Assembly: GCA_030142905.1 (NCBI GenBank)
Contig: JASJOG010000106.1
Span: 869,001 to 933,000 of the forward strand
Source: Heliopora coerulea
Lineage: Eukaryota; Cnidaria; Anthozoa; Scleralcyonacea; Helioporidae
DNA: 64,000 nt
Direction of reading: 5' to 3'
Shown here: positions 35,901 through 47,900 of the stretch, in pieces
Numbering within the stretch: position 1 is the first letter of the stretch
Layout of the letters: each line of letters starts with the position of its first letter
Program-made: the position numbers and the translations under genes
The notes under the pieces: model-generated
Databases searched by the model: none
Told to the model about the DNA's origin: nothing
What the model saw: the letters and a program-made list of their open reading frames with translations, nothing else

Positions 35901-38900
35901 ACTAGAGCAACATGTATTTACTCCTCGCGAGTCATAAAAATATAAAAGAAAATGAAAATTTTCACATACTTCCTTCAATATACCACCCTTAGTGAAATGT
36001 GTTTGGATTGGTTTTGATCTAGTTACGAATACAGGCTAAGAATGTATTTATGAGTATCATTTTTAGCAAGAAACGTCGACTTTGTGTCCCTAGTTTTGTG
36101 CATGCCGACAACTGTTGTTTTTCTTTATACCACGTCGGAATTAATTCTTTTATATTGCTCTCCTTCTAGGGCGTATTATCACGTCTGTCGTGCTTTGGTT
36201 TATTTAAGTGAAGATGACGAGCAGTGCGACTATCTCTTTGACTCAGACAATGAAGAACCGCAGCCTCTGTTTGCAGAGCAATTACCTAACGAAGAGCCTT
36301 ACATCAAAGGTGGGAGCTTGGAAACGATCGTACGTATTCTTACCACGAAAGCTGACGCACTTTGGGGAGGCGTCATGTTGATGTCTTCATCACCCAAGAG
36401 TAGGTCACGTGGTGGACGAGGGAAGGGACCAAAAAGGAAGACAAAGGTTTCCGAAGACCACGTGGTTGAATTCTTCTTGGCGACGTATCCTACGTATACC
36501 AATGCGGTGGTATTGATGAGGCTGTTGACACATAGGTTAGTAAACGTCACTATATAACCATGGTATTAATGAGATTGTTAACACAGATTAGTAAACATTG
36601 CTAAAACCACGACAATGATGAGATTGTTGACAAGTAAGTTAGTAAACATTGCTATATCACCAAAATTTAATAAGGTTGTTGACGCATAGGATAGTAAGTA
36701 TTACTATCACTATGATATTAATGAGGTTAACACATTGGTTAGTACACATTGCTATCACCAGGATATTAATGAGGTTGTTAACACATAGTTTAGTAAACAT
36801 TACTTTCACCATCATATTGACGAGTTGTTGGCACTTAGGTTAGTAAATATTACCGTCGCCATGATATTAGTAAGATTGTTGATACAGATTAGTAAACATT
36901 ACTGTCACCAAGTGTAATTGCTCCATGTACGGATCTAACATTTTGCAGCTACTAGAAACCAAGCACAGGCATTTGTAACCTAGTCCTTCCCCCGTAGTAG
37001 CTTTAAACTTGGAAAAAGTGTTTAGTCTAATTAACTGGGTGAGATTAACGATCAGAAAATGCTGTTGCCTGTTGCTTCTGGTGATGGACAAAATAGCCAC
37101 ATCTTTAATTATCTGGTTGGTATTTTGCATTAGTTTTGAATTTTTTCCTACTGGCATTCCAACACTCATCTGCACTTGACCTTGCTGAAATAAGTAAGCA
37201 CTGGTGCATTCAATGATAATCCCTGCGATTAATGAAGTTTGTATCTTACTAAAATGTAGGAAGATAAGGTTTCGAAGAAGATTAGATTTGATGAAGCAAA
37301 GGCTCTTGCCCACGTAATTCACATTAACTGGTTTAATGTCCTTTAGCTGCTATTAGAACGAATTGAAGTTTTCAAAGCATTGTTGTTAGAGGTATATACG
37401 CCATCGTTTTGCTACCGTGAATTGGGTTTTGTCGAGGTGATTGATGATGAATTAAATAATATTTAAAACAACGAGCAGTGAGTTTAAAACAAGAGGCAAC
37501 AGCAAAGCCTTTTATGTCTAACAAAGCACGTTTAATGCGAGTTTTTTGACCCGAACGAACCCCTTTATAAGCTAATCTACCAAGACAGTTTGAAAATTAA
37601 GGTTTCTGGAACCGCAAAGTTTGAAGAGAAAGCAAATGGCGTTTTTGTCGCATTTAAAGACGCGACACGGTTATGATTTTCCATTGTGTTTTCCTAAAGA
37701 ATTGTTCATGAGTAACTGAATGTCAACGAAAAGACTCCTCAAGTATTTAAGACGATTTATTCCGGTTTAGCTACTGGGTCACAGAAGAAAAGTTTGCCAA
37801 CTTTCATTCCTTTGTGCTAAGGAGCTACTAGAAAAAACTTAACTTTAGTCCTTAAAGATATGCAGCATTTCCCTTCTGCCGCAAAATCACGTGCTCCTCA
37901 GTACATGGTTCTATCTTACTCAGGACGGTGGTATTGATGCTACTGAATTTTTGATATTTAAGGTTTCATGATCCAACTTTAGAAGATTTGTTTGATAAAG
38001 AGACTGGCGTTTTTAAGAGTAATAACGACTGTTTGCCAGCTCTTCACATGGCACTGATGAGAATTTGGGAAATCTGGCTAGAAAAGTTCCCGGCAGATTT
38101 CAGAGAAAATTCATTATTGCAGGTTTGAATTTACTTTAATTTCGTTTGTAACGATGCTGTAAGCTGAGTTCTTATTTCTTTGGATCTGATTTTGTGAAAT
38201 TAATTCTGAGACAATCTCAGACTCTCTTAACTTTATCTTTATCTTTATATTTATATTTACATTTTTGAGGAAATTTTCTTATTGCATTTCTTAACACAGA
38301 CAGTGAACTAAGAAAACAAAATACAAGTAACAGTCGTGAAGAGAATGTTGTTTCGAGATATAAATGTGCAATTCGTAGATAGCAGTGTTCATCATGGAGT
38401 ACCTCACTGGGGAGCTCATGCAATTCCGAAAATTTAGGTTCACAAAATGTACGTTGGCCAGTCAAACCTGGCTTACAAAATTTGTTTTGAGATGCCTAAA
38501 TGTCTTTTTTTTTCTTAAATGAAGTCTTTGAAAAGCCAAAATAAAGCTAACAAATCAAAATTAGTGCGGTTGAACATAACAAGATAATGGATACAAAACT
38601 CCAGAACCATTATTTGCTGAGAGTCCCATGGTCTCCGGTAAAAAACGAACCAGCCAGTCTTAAACCAAGATAACAGCATCAACTTGCTGAGCAGTTGGGC
38701 ACAGAAGGTGGTAATGATATGCTGACGTTTGTAGAGTATTTTGGTAGTGCTTTCATCAGAAAACACATTCTGGCCTCTACAACGATTCTTCTGTAATTCA
38801 AAAATTTAGACAGTATAATTCAATTCACTTATTCCTAGACATCATTTTCTAAGTAGGTTTTCAAAAAGGACGAAATGTGTTATATTTATGCACGGTTTCA

Positions 38901-41900
38901 TAGCCAGTTTTTGAAAACGCAAATTGTAAAAACTACAGATTATTTATTCTACCAGACGTAATGACTATTTTTATGTTATCTAGCTCCAACTAAACCATTT
39001 GATCAAAACTATGGCTGGTTACGGTGGTCCTTATGTGGTGTGTGCAAACCGCCTTGAAGATCTAATTGTCCACTATCAAGAAGTGGAGTCAATTCCTTTG
39101 CCTTCCCAAGATCATTGTCATCACGATGTTTTGTTCAGAAACGTAAGTAACTCAGCCAAGAAGCTTTTCTACTGCTCAGGTTTTTATTGATAGCTGACTG
39201 TAATATGAAATCTTTTATGGAAGCTATGTAGAGGTTATAATTACATTTGGAGAGATACTGCTCAGCTTTAATTCATGGAATATTAGTTGAGGTGTTCTGG
39301 ACAGAAAAAGATATTGTTTCTGTAGGACGTGCAAGGGTGTCTGCTATTTAACTGAAAAAAAATTATTTGATCACCTTGCTTGCAATACGACTATTTTATG
39401 CCTGACACTGGACATGGTGTCCCCTTGTGCGTGTATAATGAAGTACTTCGACATCTCCAAAGCTTACTGATTCCTAAGCATCCAGAAAAATTTGAATCAA
39501 TCGTTGATGGAAATGAGATGTGAGTTGAGTTCCCTCTAAGTAAATTGTAACGCATGTTCGTTATCGGATATTGTCGTGCACGATATAACAGAGTAGACTG
39601 AAGCCTCTCCAACGACAACTAGCTTGTATTGGCTTCGTTTTAAAACAGCTTGATCACATTTCGTATTCCGAAAAATGATAAGATTAGTGGACATAATCAG
39701 AATCAATTTTTATTTGTTTGTTTGTTTGTTTGTCTGTGTGATACCATTGTTTTATTAGTTGTTGTACCGTTCAAAATGCAGTTACGTACGTGTCTTTTTT
39801 GCATAAGTTTATAAGGAGGCCCTTTGACAAATCGTTTATGTCAACTCTTGTCTTCTTTGAATTTGAATAAAAACTTATTTTCGTCAGAAATGTTTTGCGT
39901 ACGTCGTAAGATGAGAACTAAATGTTTCGGAAAAGCCTTGCTTGGATGGCCATCACTTACGCAGTGAAGGAATCAGTTGTATCACTCGATTGGACTTATA
40001 CATATTAACTGGTTTTTATAACCTTATAGTGTCATCAATCTGTGCTCAATGGATCCCTGCCTGCTAAAATCGATGATGCTATTTACCTGGCCGCGTTACA
40101 ATTGTACATTGAGGTAATTTTATTCTGTGTCGTACAATTCTTGACAAAATAGTTTGTTCCTTTACAACAGCGATTTTCAAGTTGGGAGCTTAACTGGGAG
40201 TTCTAGAAGTTTACCGATTTTACCATCACCACTCAGAGTTTTGCGTCTCTGACATTGGTGTTATGAAGAGAGAGAAGGGATATGGCAACATAAATTTAAA
40301 GTACTGAATGAACTGAAGACTAACCAGACGAACCCATTATATGGAGTTTGTTGCATGACTTTGATTCGCTCAGAATATTTTGTACGAAATAAGATTTATG
40401 CGTTGTCGTGGTAACTTTTAACATATACCCGATTCACTTTTAATCTGAAGAAGAAAAGAGCTACCTGTGAAGAATTTTATTGTTATGGGATCATAAGGTT
40501 ATCAAAAACTAAGCGACTAAAGGAGCGATCGAAAATTGTAATCCCCAAGCAAGCTTCTCTTTTTACTGTACTAGTAGGGTTTTCTAATCATGTTAGTTAT
40601 TCACCTAACCGTAGTTTGATAACGATCTGATTCCTTCCAGATATCGTCACTGGGTGACCAGTCCCCTGCAAACAAGGTCTTCCGCACTGATAGTGGTATA
40701 GAGAAAGTTTCCACGTCCCGAGTGAAGCTCTGTCTTAATCCTGCTTTCCACAAAGTGAAAAATGTCTTCAAGCGAGTGCGTGCGTATTACGAACAAATTG
40801 CACGTGACGCACCTTCCCAGCGTAAGGCGAAGCACGACTACATCGATTGTTGCCAAGGAATGGTTGGATATGGTTGCAGGTTTTTTCGTGTAAAGGTAAG
40901 GGATGGCAACCGGAATTCTTATCAGTTTCGAACCATACTGTAAGATGTCAGAGGTTGGTATCTGCCGTGACTGATGGCAAATTGAGACTTCTAACGTTTC
41001 GCGCAAAGGCCCTTCATAATTTTTTACGTTACTCAACACTGTCTACGCAGTATCCTGTTTATCATTGTAAAATGTCATTGTAGCAGTGGAGGAGTCGGGT
41101 TAATTGCTCCTTACGCCTGGCAAAACTAAAACATTTTTCTGGAAGCAGCCGGTTGTCAGATTTTCTGGTTTTGCCGACTGACACAGATGTTACAGAAGCT
41201 AAGTTTCTGGAACGCGTGACTCATTTTTCGCGTGGGACAAAACTAGGAGACCTAGTAAATGGTTTCTATAGTGTTTGTAGTAGTGTCTCTCAGTTTTGTT
41301 AAGCGATTATATTGGGCTCATGATTTACATTAAAGAGGACTATCAAACCAAAAGTCACGGAGTCGAAACTGCTTAGCGACGAAAATAGCCTTGTTTGCTT
41401 GATTTTTATCCGTAGGTATTCTGTAGTTAAGGTTTAAATTATGATTTATTTGCCGTGTCCGCAAACCATGTGGACATTGCCAAAGGTGCGTACATAGTTC
41501 GCCACAGTCGCCAGTGCCGAACATTCCTTCAGTTGTGGTAAAAATAAATTGTATGCTCACCACATTCGTGAAAACAATTTAAAGAGCTGAAATATGAGGT
41601 ATTTAAGTAATATTTATCAAATCAATCTAAATGCATAAAATGCTGAGGTGAAGTGCCATTGAACTTTCACCCGTAGTCCTGGCTGTCAGGGTGAATTTCA
41701 TATTAACTCGTTCAACGCATATCCGAAGGCAGGGAAGTTTCTAAAACTACCAAAAAGTATTACCCAGATACTATAAAAATGGTTAAACATGGCTGGAAGA
41801 AAATTTTCACTTTGGTAGTCATGCAACTGAAGAACAATCAAGATAAAATTTTCTAACCTGCAACTGGCTAATGCACTGTCTGGTAAAAATTAAGTTTTGA

Positions 41901-44900
41901 CAAAATGTTAAAACCGAGGTTCAAAATATAATATGAAAATAAGAGCCCAAGATGGAGAACCATATCGTCAGAAGTGAATAAAAACGATTAAAATAATTTT
42001 GTTGACGTCTCGTCGCCTGCGTTCAACTTCATCATAGTAGCAGTGGGGTCGTGCAGGCCTTTTCGAACTATACGGGTAGTTTTGTACGTCATGAACGCCT
42101 GGACGCCCGGGCTTTCAGATTCAAATCTACGTGGCCGCGTGAACTCGAATTCCAGCATAAAATTAGTGGCTGCATGCTGTTAGAAACAAATATGTGGTAC
42201 TTGTTTATCATAAAAAATATTAATGATTGGGAATTGATGATCATTTTGATCATGGCTTACAGGAATTCTCTAGTTGCAACAAATCGCATATGAATAAACG
42301 ACTGATTGGAATAAGTCCAAAAGAAGTTGTCCTCCTCGATGGAAAGACGCGATATATTGTGAAAAAATGGGATTTGAAGAATCTACTTGGCTGGAAAGCT
42401 GAAGGGAACGAGGTGTTACATTTGTTGTTTTCGGAATCTAGTTTTCACTTGGTTTCTGACAGCAAAGCTGGGCGAGAACAACTTCAAGACACCATTAAGC
42501 AATGCATATACGAGAGAAACTGTGAGGTATTTTAGAAACATCTTCATATCATAACATTTATAGTAAGTGATTGGTTGGCTTATGCCGGATATGGAAAGTT
42601 AATCACCAAACGTTTTGATGTTTGCATAGCTCATATCTTCGTATTATTGTATATAGGGAATAATCAACCGCTTTTAGCGTTCGGATATTGTGACCCAAGC
42701 ACTTCGATTATTGCTCGATTTTTCAAAATAAGAAAATACCTCTGGCTGCTCATATATATATTTTTAAACACATTTCTCCAGTCACGCAGCATACCAAATG
42801 TTTGGATCACTGTATCCAAACGTGGAAGACCATCAGGTACTTCTTAAATCATTTGATGTATTCAAAAGAAATATTTGATAAATTTGATAAACCATTTTAA
42901 GAAGGAAAGTACCATCGGCTACCTCGGGTTCCATGGTAACCATAACATGCAAAGCAGAATATCTAAGTGAAGTTCATTTTTTTGCTAGCGTAGCTTGGTG
43001 ACTTCGAATATCGCAGCGGACAACCTTTCTTCAAGCGCTAATTCGACCCAAAAATATGTTCAAATGTATATCAGCAGTCAGTTTGTAACTATTAAGCCTT
43101 GATCACCCTACTTCTAAGAATGTACAACAATCGGGGACCGAGCTGTCTCCGATTTTGTACAATTCTACAGATTTTGAAGTTCATATTGTTGAAAGAATTG
43201 CTGACTACTGAAATCATTAAGTCTGCATGATCGCCAAATAATCAATGCAAGTCGCTGGAAGTTACAACCTGCCTTCTGTATGGCCGCCAACTTGCATCAG
43301 CTTTCACTGATTTGCTGCCAGATTAGGCGTGCTCATATTTTATAGTCAGGTTCGAAGGTTTTCTTTGACTTGCGTCGAATTGCTATCTTGTTCGACCATC
43401 ATCTCTGTTCAAGTTGCAGCAGGTTGTTAACTTGCGACGACTTTTATCCGAGTTTCAGTGGTTTTTTAATGGGAAAACGTAAACTCTGAACTGATGATAA
43501 ACACGATGCCGGGTATTTCTCATACTGACCTTCCTAGACTAACAAAGTAAACGTCATCCTTCTTATGAGCTTTTATTTTCTTTAAAGCTACGATTCTTTT
43601 ATTTTCTTTAAAGCTACGATTCTTTTATTAAGCCCATTTATGTGAAAGGAATAAGACGCAGCTTGCATTCATGAGACACGAACTTACCCGAGTTTTGCAT
43701 TGGATGTGGGGCTTACGTAAAACGTGCATGGGCATCATTTTTGAACTATTTTAACAAGCATTGTCTCGCCTCACATAAGGTGTGTGTCTTGTAAACTGTG
43801 TCTTATTCCTCTCGTATGAATGTTCCTGTTGCTTTATTCTCTCAGTTTTCATTCAATCTCAGTTTATTTATCAACGACTTGCTCATTGCCCGTGTTCCTG
43901 AATATCTTAGGGCTTGAACGAAAACGACTTCTTACCTTGGAGTCGGAGATCTGAAGAAAAACGTAACTGGGGTAACAAAGCAATGGAGGAGGAATTGAAG
44001 AATAGGCTTGAAACCCTTTCAAAAGAGACAAAAATTTCTGAGAATCAGGATGAATGGAAATCTCTCTGTTTGTTGTACAGAAAGCCGGAGGGAGAAGGTT
44101 GGTCAGCAAGTGTTCATTTTTACGAACACCCGATTATCTTTCGTGGTGAATTTATAAATCGTCGGTTGTTCTTTTATATTCACTAGAGCGTCGGTTCCGA
44201 CGACATTCTTCGGCTTCTGCGAAATCTTCAGAGAGGCGTCGCGTTCGTTTGAGTTCCACTGTTCAACAACCATATAGTACCAGCACTACTGACGAAGACC
44301 CTGACTGTGGTGACCATGGTGTCTCAGTGCCAATGATGGCGTACAGCGTTGGTACCCTTGAACAAAGAGGTTTCGAAACGCCAGAGTTTTCGAGATCTCG
44401 TACAAGTGAGTTTGTCAAACTTGTATGTACATCAGCTATCAATTGACCAGGCAGGAAGCATAATCTAATTGGGAATATAAAAGGTCTGCGTAATACATTT
44501 AATAATAGTATTCTAACAATGAAAACGTAAAATATAACGTAAAATTGTGAAATGTAAAGTAAAAACGTAAAATGTAACAAAAATGTAAGAACGAAACGTT
44601 AGAATACTATTTAATATTATGATTTTACTTGTCTCTCAATGGCTTTCATAAAGATGTTATGCTGAGTTTTGATATTCGTAATTAGATTGAGCTTGTACGT
44701 ACGTCTTGAGTTAGAATAATCAATAGCGAATTTTCCAGTTTTCGACATTTTCAGTTTTTTCGCATTAAAAATTTCCTAACGTTACAATGCTGCATACTAA
44801 CGTTGTAGAATGCAGACCGAACAGACTCAGTAACTTGCTCACTATAATGCCCGCCTGAAAATTGGGAGTTCTTCGAAGCCCGAAGCGTTCTGAAACAGAA

Positions 44901-47900
44901 ATTTAACACGTTCACGCTAATTACTAAGCGTGAAGTGAGAAATAGGTAGTCAATGAAGTTAATGTATGCGCTTCTTAAGTATTGAGGTTATTATTATAAT
45001 TGTTATTTTCAGTTCGTATCAAATTCCCTAAACGTCTGATCATTGAGATGTATATTTTGTAAATATGGGAGCTTGGAGATATCTTGAATGATCGCTAAAC
45101 GTTCTTCAAGCTCTATCCTCAGAAAACAATTTCTGAGCGTCAGACGGGGATCAAATCCGCAACCTTCTGATGACCCGTGAGACGCTCTAACCATTGAGCT
45201 ACCAAGACTCAGATGGTGAGCTAAGGTGCAAATTCGACATATGTGCAACCTAAGCGGAAGCCACTGTAATATTATGAGATACATATTTTGGAAATGTGAG
45301 CTTGGAGCCATCTTGAATGATAGATGAACGTTTGCCAAGCTCTGTCCATCTGAAAGCGTTATTAACATATAATGGCTTCCGCTTAGGTCGCACATATTGT
45401 CGAACTTGCACCTTAGCTCACCATCTGAGTCTTGGTAGCTCAATGGTTAGAGCGTCTAACTAGTCATAAGAAGGTTGCGGGTTCGAACCCCGTCTAGGGC
45501 TCAGAAATCTCTTTTTCTGAGAATAGAGCTTGACGAACGTTCATCTATCATTCATGTCTGATCATTGTTCGGACATCAGATCTGGTTGACTGTATATCAA
45601 GCATATCGGTGAAAGCAGAGGTAATTAAGGAACTCACAGTATATCCCAAATATTTTTCTTATATAGCCTCGATCAAATGAATAAACCATGATGGTAAAAG
45701 TCCTCCCATCATTATTTCGTAAAGCATGTACTTGTTTGTAGTCTTGTTTCTACCACTTATGATCTGCGAAGTACGACGTGTCAAAACCTCCTTCAGACAT
45801 CCTCCAACGCCTCGTGCACATTATCGCAAGTGTTTGATGAACACTTGTCAAGAGATAAAAGGGTTAGAGAACTGCGAAAACTTTCCAGGCAAAATACTTA
45901 AATTCGTACTGCAGACAGACTGACGACAGCGGGCGTAGAGGGCGTATGTTTGTGTGTAGATTTGTACATACTAATTTAAAGCTTAGATATAAATCATTTT
46001 CACCTTGCAGCTTGTACGAAAACGTCGTCAATTCCCAGTCATTCTAGAAACTATTCGGAGAGTAGGACTGGAAACCGCAGCAAAGAAAACTCGAATGAAA
46101 ATCACGATGGGTTCAATTACGGGAATGATGAGAGGATTTCGTCAAAGTTTAAACTATGTCTGTGTCCACCTGATGCGGAACTGCAAGGTTTCAATCGAGT
46201 TAACTTCACGTACGTCAAATAAGTACTATTTCTATCTTGTTTAAAGTGAGCCCTATTTACGGTTTAAACTGCAAAGCAACCTACATACGTATTGACATTA
46301 TGATGGCAATTTGTGGCACAGGAGTAAGATATTAGTGAAAAAACCTGTCATTGAAAGTATTTGAAACATCGGAACATAATTTGTCAGCTATTTGGTGCTT
46401 TTTATTTCAATTTCGTGACGTTCCCCATACAGTTTAGTCGGCCATCACCATGATGCTTTACGATGGATATAGCTCTTATGTAATGAACAACTGTTGCAAA
46501 CCAACTTTACGGACATGATGCTTTACAAACACTTTCAGGGGTACATATATCAGGCTTACGAGTGGTGGGGATGTATGACATACGACGAATTTGATCGTCT
46601 TTAAAAGAGTATTAACGTATTCTTGATTTGTGTTTAAGAATATGTTCCTGTCCACAAACGATGAAACAAATAAAACTTTGAAAAATTTTGTTCAAATTAT
46701 TCATTTTGACATGTTGTGATGAATTCGATCTACTTTGTCACTAAAATGACTTTGAAGATTTTGCTAACGTGACGTTTGCCTGTTTTCTCAGTCCTTTGCA
46801 GCTTCTTCAATTTCCTCGTGAACTTGCTCGACAAATAACCCTGATCGATCATGAACTCTTCAGAAAAATAACCACCGCGGATGTACTTAAACGGGTGTCT
46901 GAAGGCACGTCCAAAAAGCGAAAGAAAGGAGAGGAGAACTCTGAACAAACTACCGTCAAAATGTTCTCTGATCGGTTTAATCAGTTGAGCTCTTGGGTTG
47001 TCTCAAGCCTTTTGAAAGAGAATTCCGATCAAGATACTGCAGACATGGTAGTGCAATTCATCGAAACGGCCAAGGTAAGACATGTGTCATTCTGTTCGTG
47101 AATATGTTGCTGTGATTGCATACAATACTTGTCGTGATGAGGTAATGAGCGTCTTACGTAACTATATGATCGGCAACAGTCCTTTGTTAAATCTAGGAGA
47201 AAAGGGTAAAATTTGCGTCAGCCTACACCGGCTATCAGCACAAGTTTCCGTCACAATGTAATTGGTCTCCTCTGTTTACACATGATCTTTTGGAAATTAC
47301 TTTTTCAACTCGTCATATTCATCATTACATATATTATGTAGAGTCTTGGGCATTAAAACAGTGGTTTACAAAGAGAGAAGTCCCGAGCTGTATTGTGTAA
47401 ACGAGGATGACAATCGCGGAACTCACTTACGAAAAAAGACGTTGACTGAAAGCAAAGTCTATAGGCCCTTAACACTGGTTCTTTGTTTCGTACTAGATTT
47501 AAGTATTATTTTGTCTCTGGAATTCTTTTTGTTGTGATATAAGTCTGATTTCAAGTTTAGCTTCCAAGTTTACAAAGTCACAAACTTCAGTAGGTTTCTA
47601 ATGACGCAACAAATGCATAGTCTTAGTTCACATCGGTTAATTCCGGATGGAATTGACACATTACCTTTGGCTTGTGTCCCAAACTGCTTTCCACCAGGCT
47701 TCCTAGTGACCCTAGGGAATTCATTGACACAAGGCTAATTCCGTATCTTTGTTAAAGCCAGACATTTAAATTTTTTACTTACGGGCCATAATTATTCGTT
47801 AATACCAATTTCCCAGGCAATATGAAATTCGACAATGACAATGACATGACTCTACAAGTAACGCAAGCATAACGAGGAGGGATTATGATGGATTTGGGAC

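Larger units (their letters stand above)
45054..45570. mobile_element. Second palindromic element with two opposed tRNA-like genes
   Basis: Same family as 17.66-18.08 kb. Left arm 45054-45265 and right arm 45361-45565 hold tRNA-like sequences in opposite directions. Between them is a partial second copy of the left outer segment (GAGCTTGGAG...ATCTTGAATGAT), so the structure has been rearranged. Arms are more diverged than at 17.7 kb. It lies in intron 24 of the GEF gene. Confidence 0.72.

Noticed and set aside
36535..36557. Readthrough of exon 17 into the minisatellite as real coding sequence
   Set aside because: A stop codon follows within seven codons, and the GTTAGT donor gives an in-phase join to REM exon 18.
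45009..45443. 144-codon minus-strand frame over the 45-kb palindrome
   Set aside because: Its core (MVRASHGSSEGCGFDPRL) is a translation of the tRNA-like sequence, a well-known false protein.
46005..46244. Open frame reading LVRKRRQFPVILETIRRVGL as the coding frame of exon 25
   Set aside because: It does not fit phase 1 from exon 24 nor phase 2 into exon 26. The other open frame fits both and runs directly into the RasGEF start.
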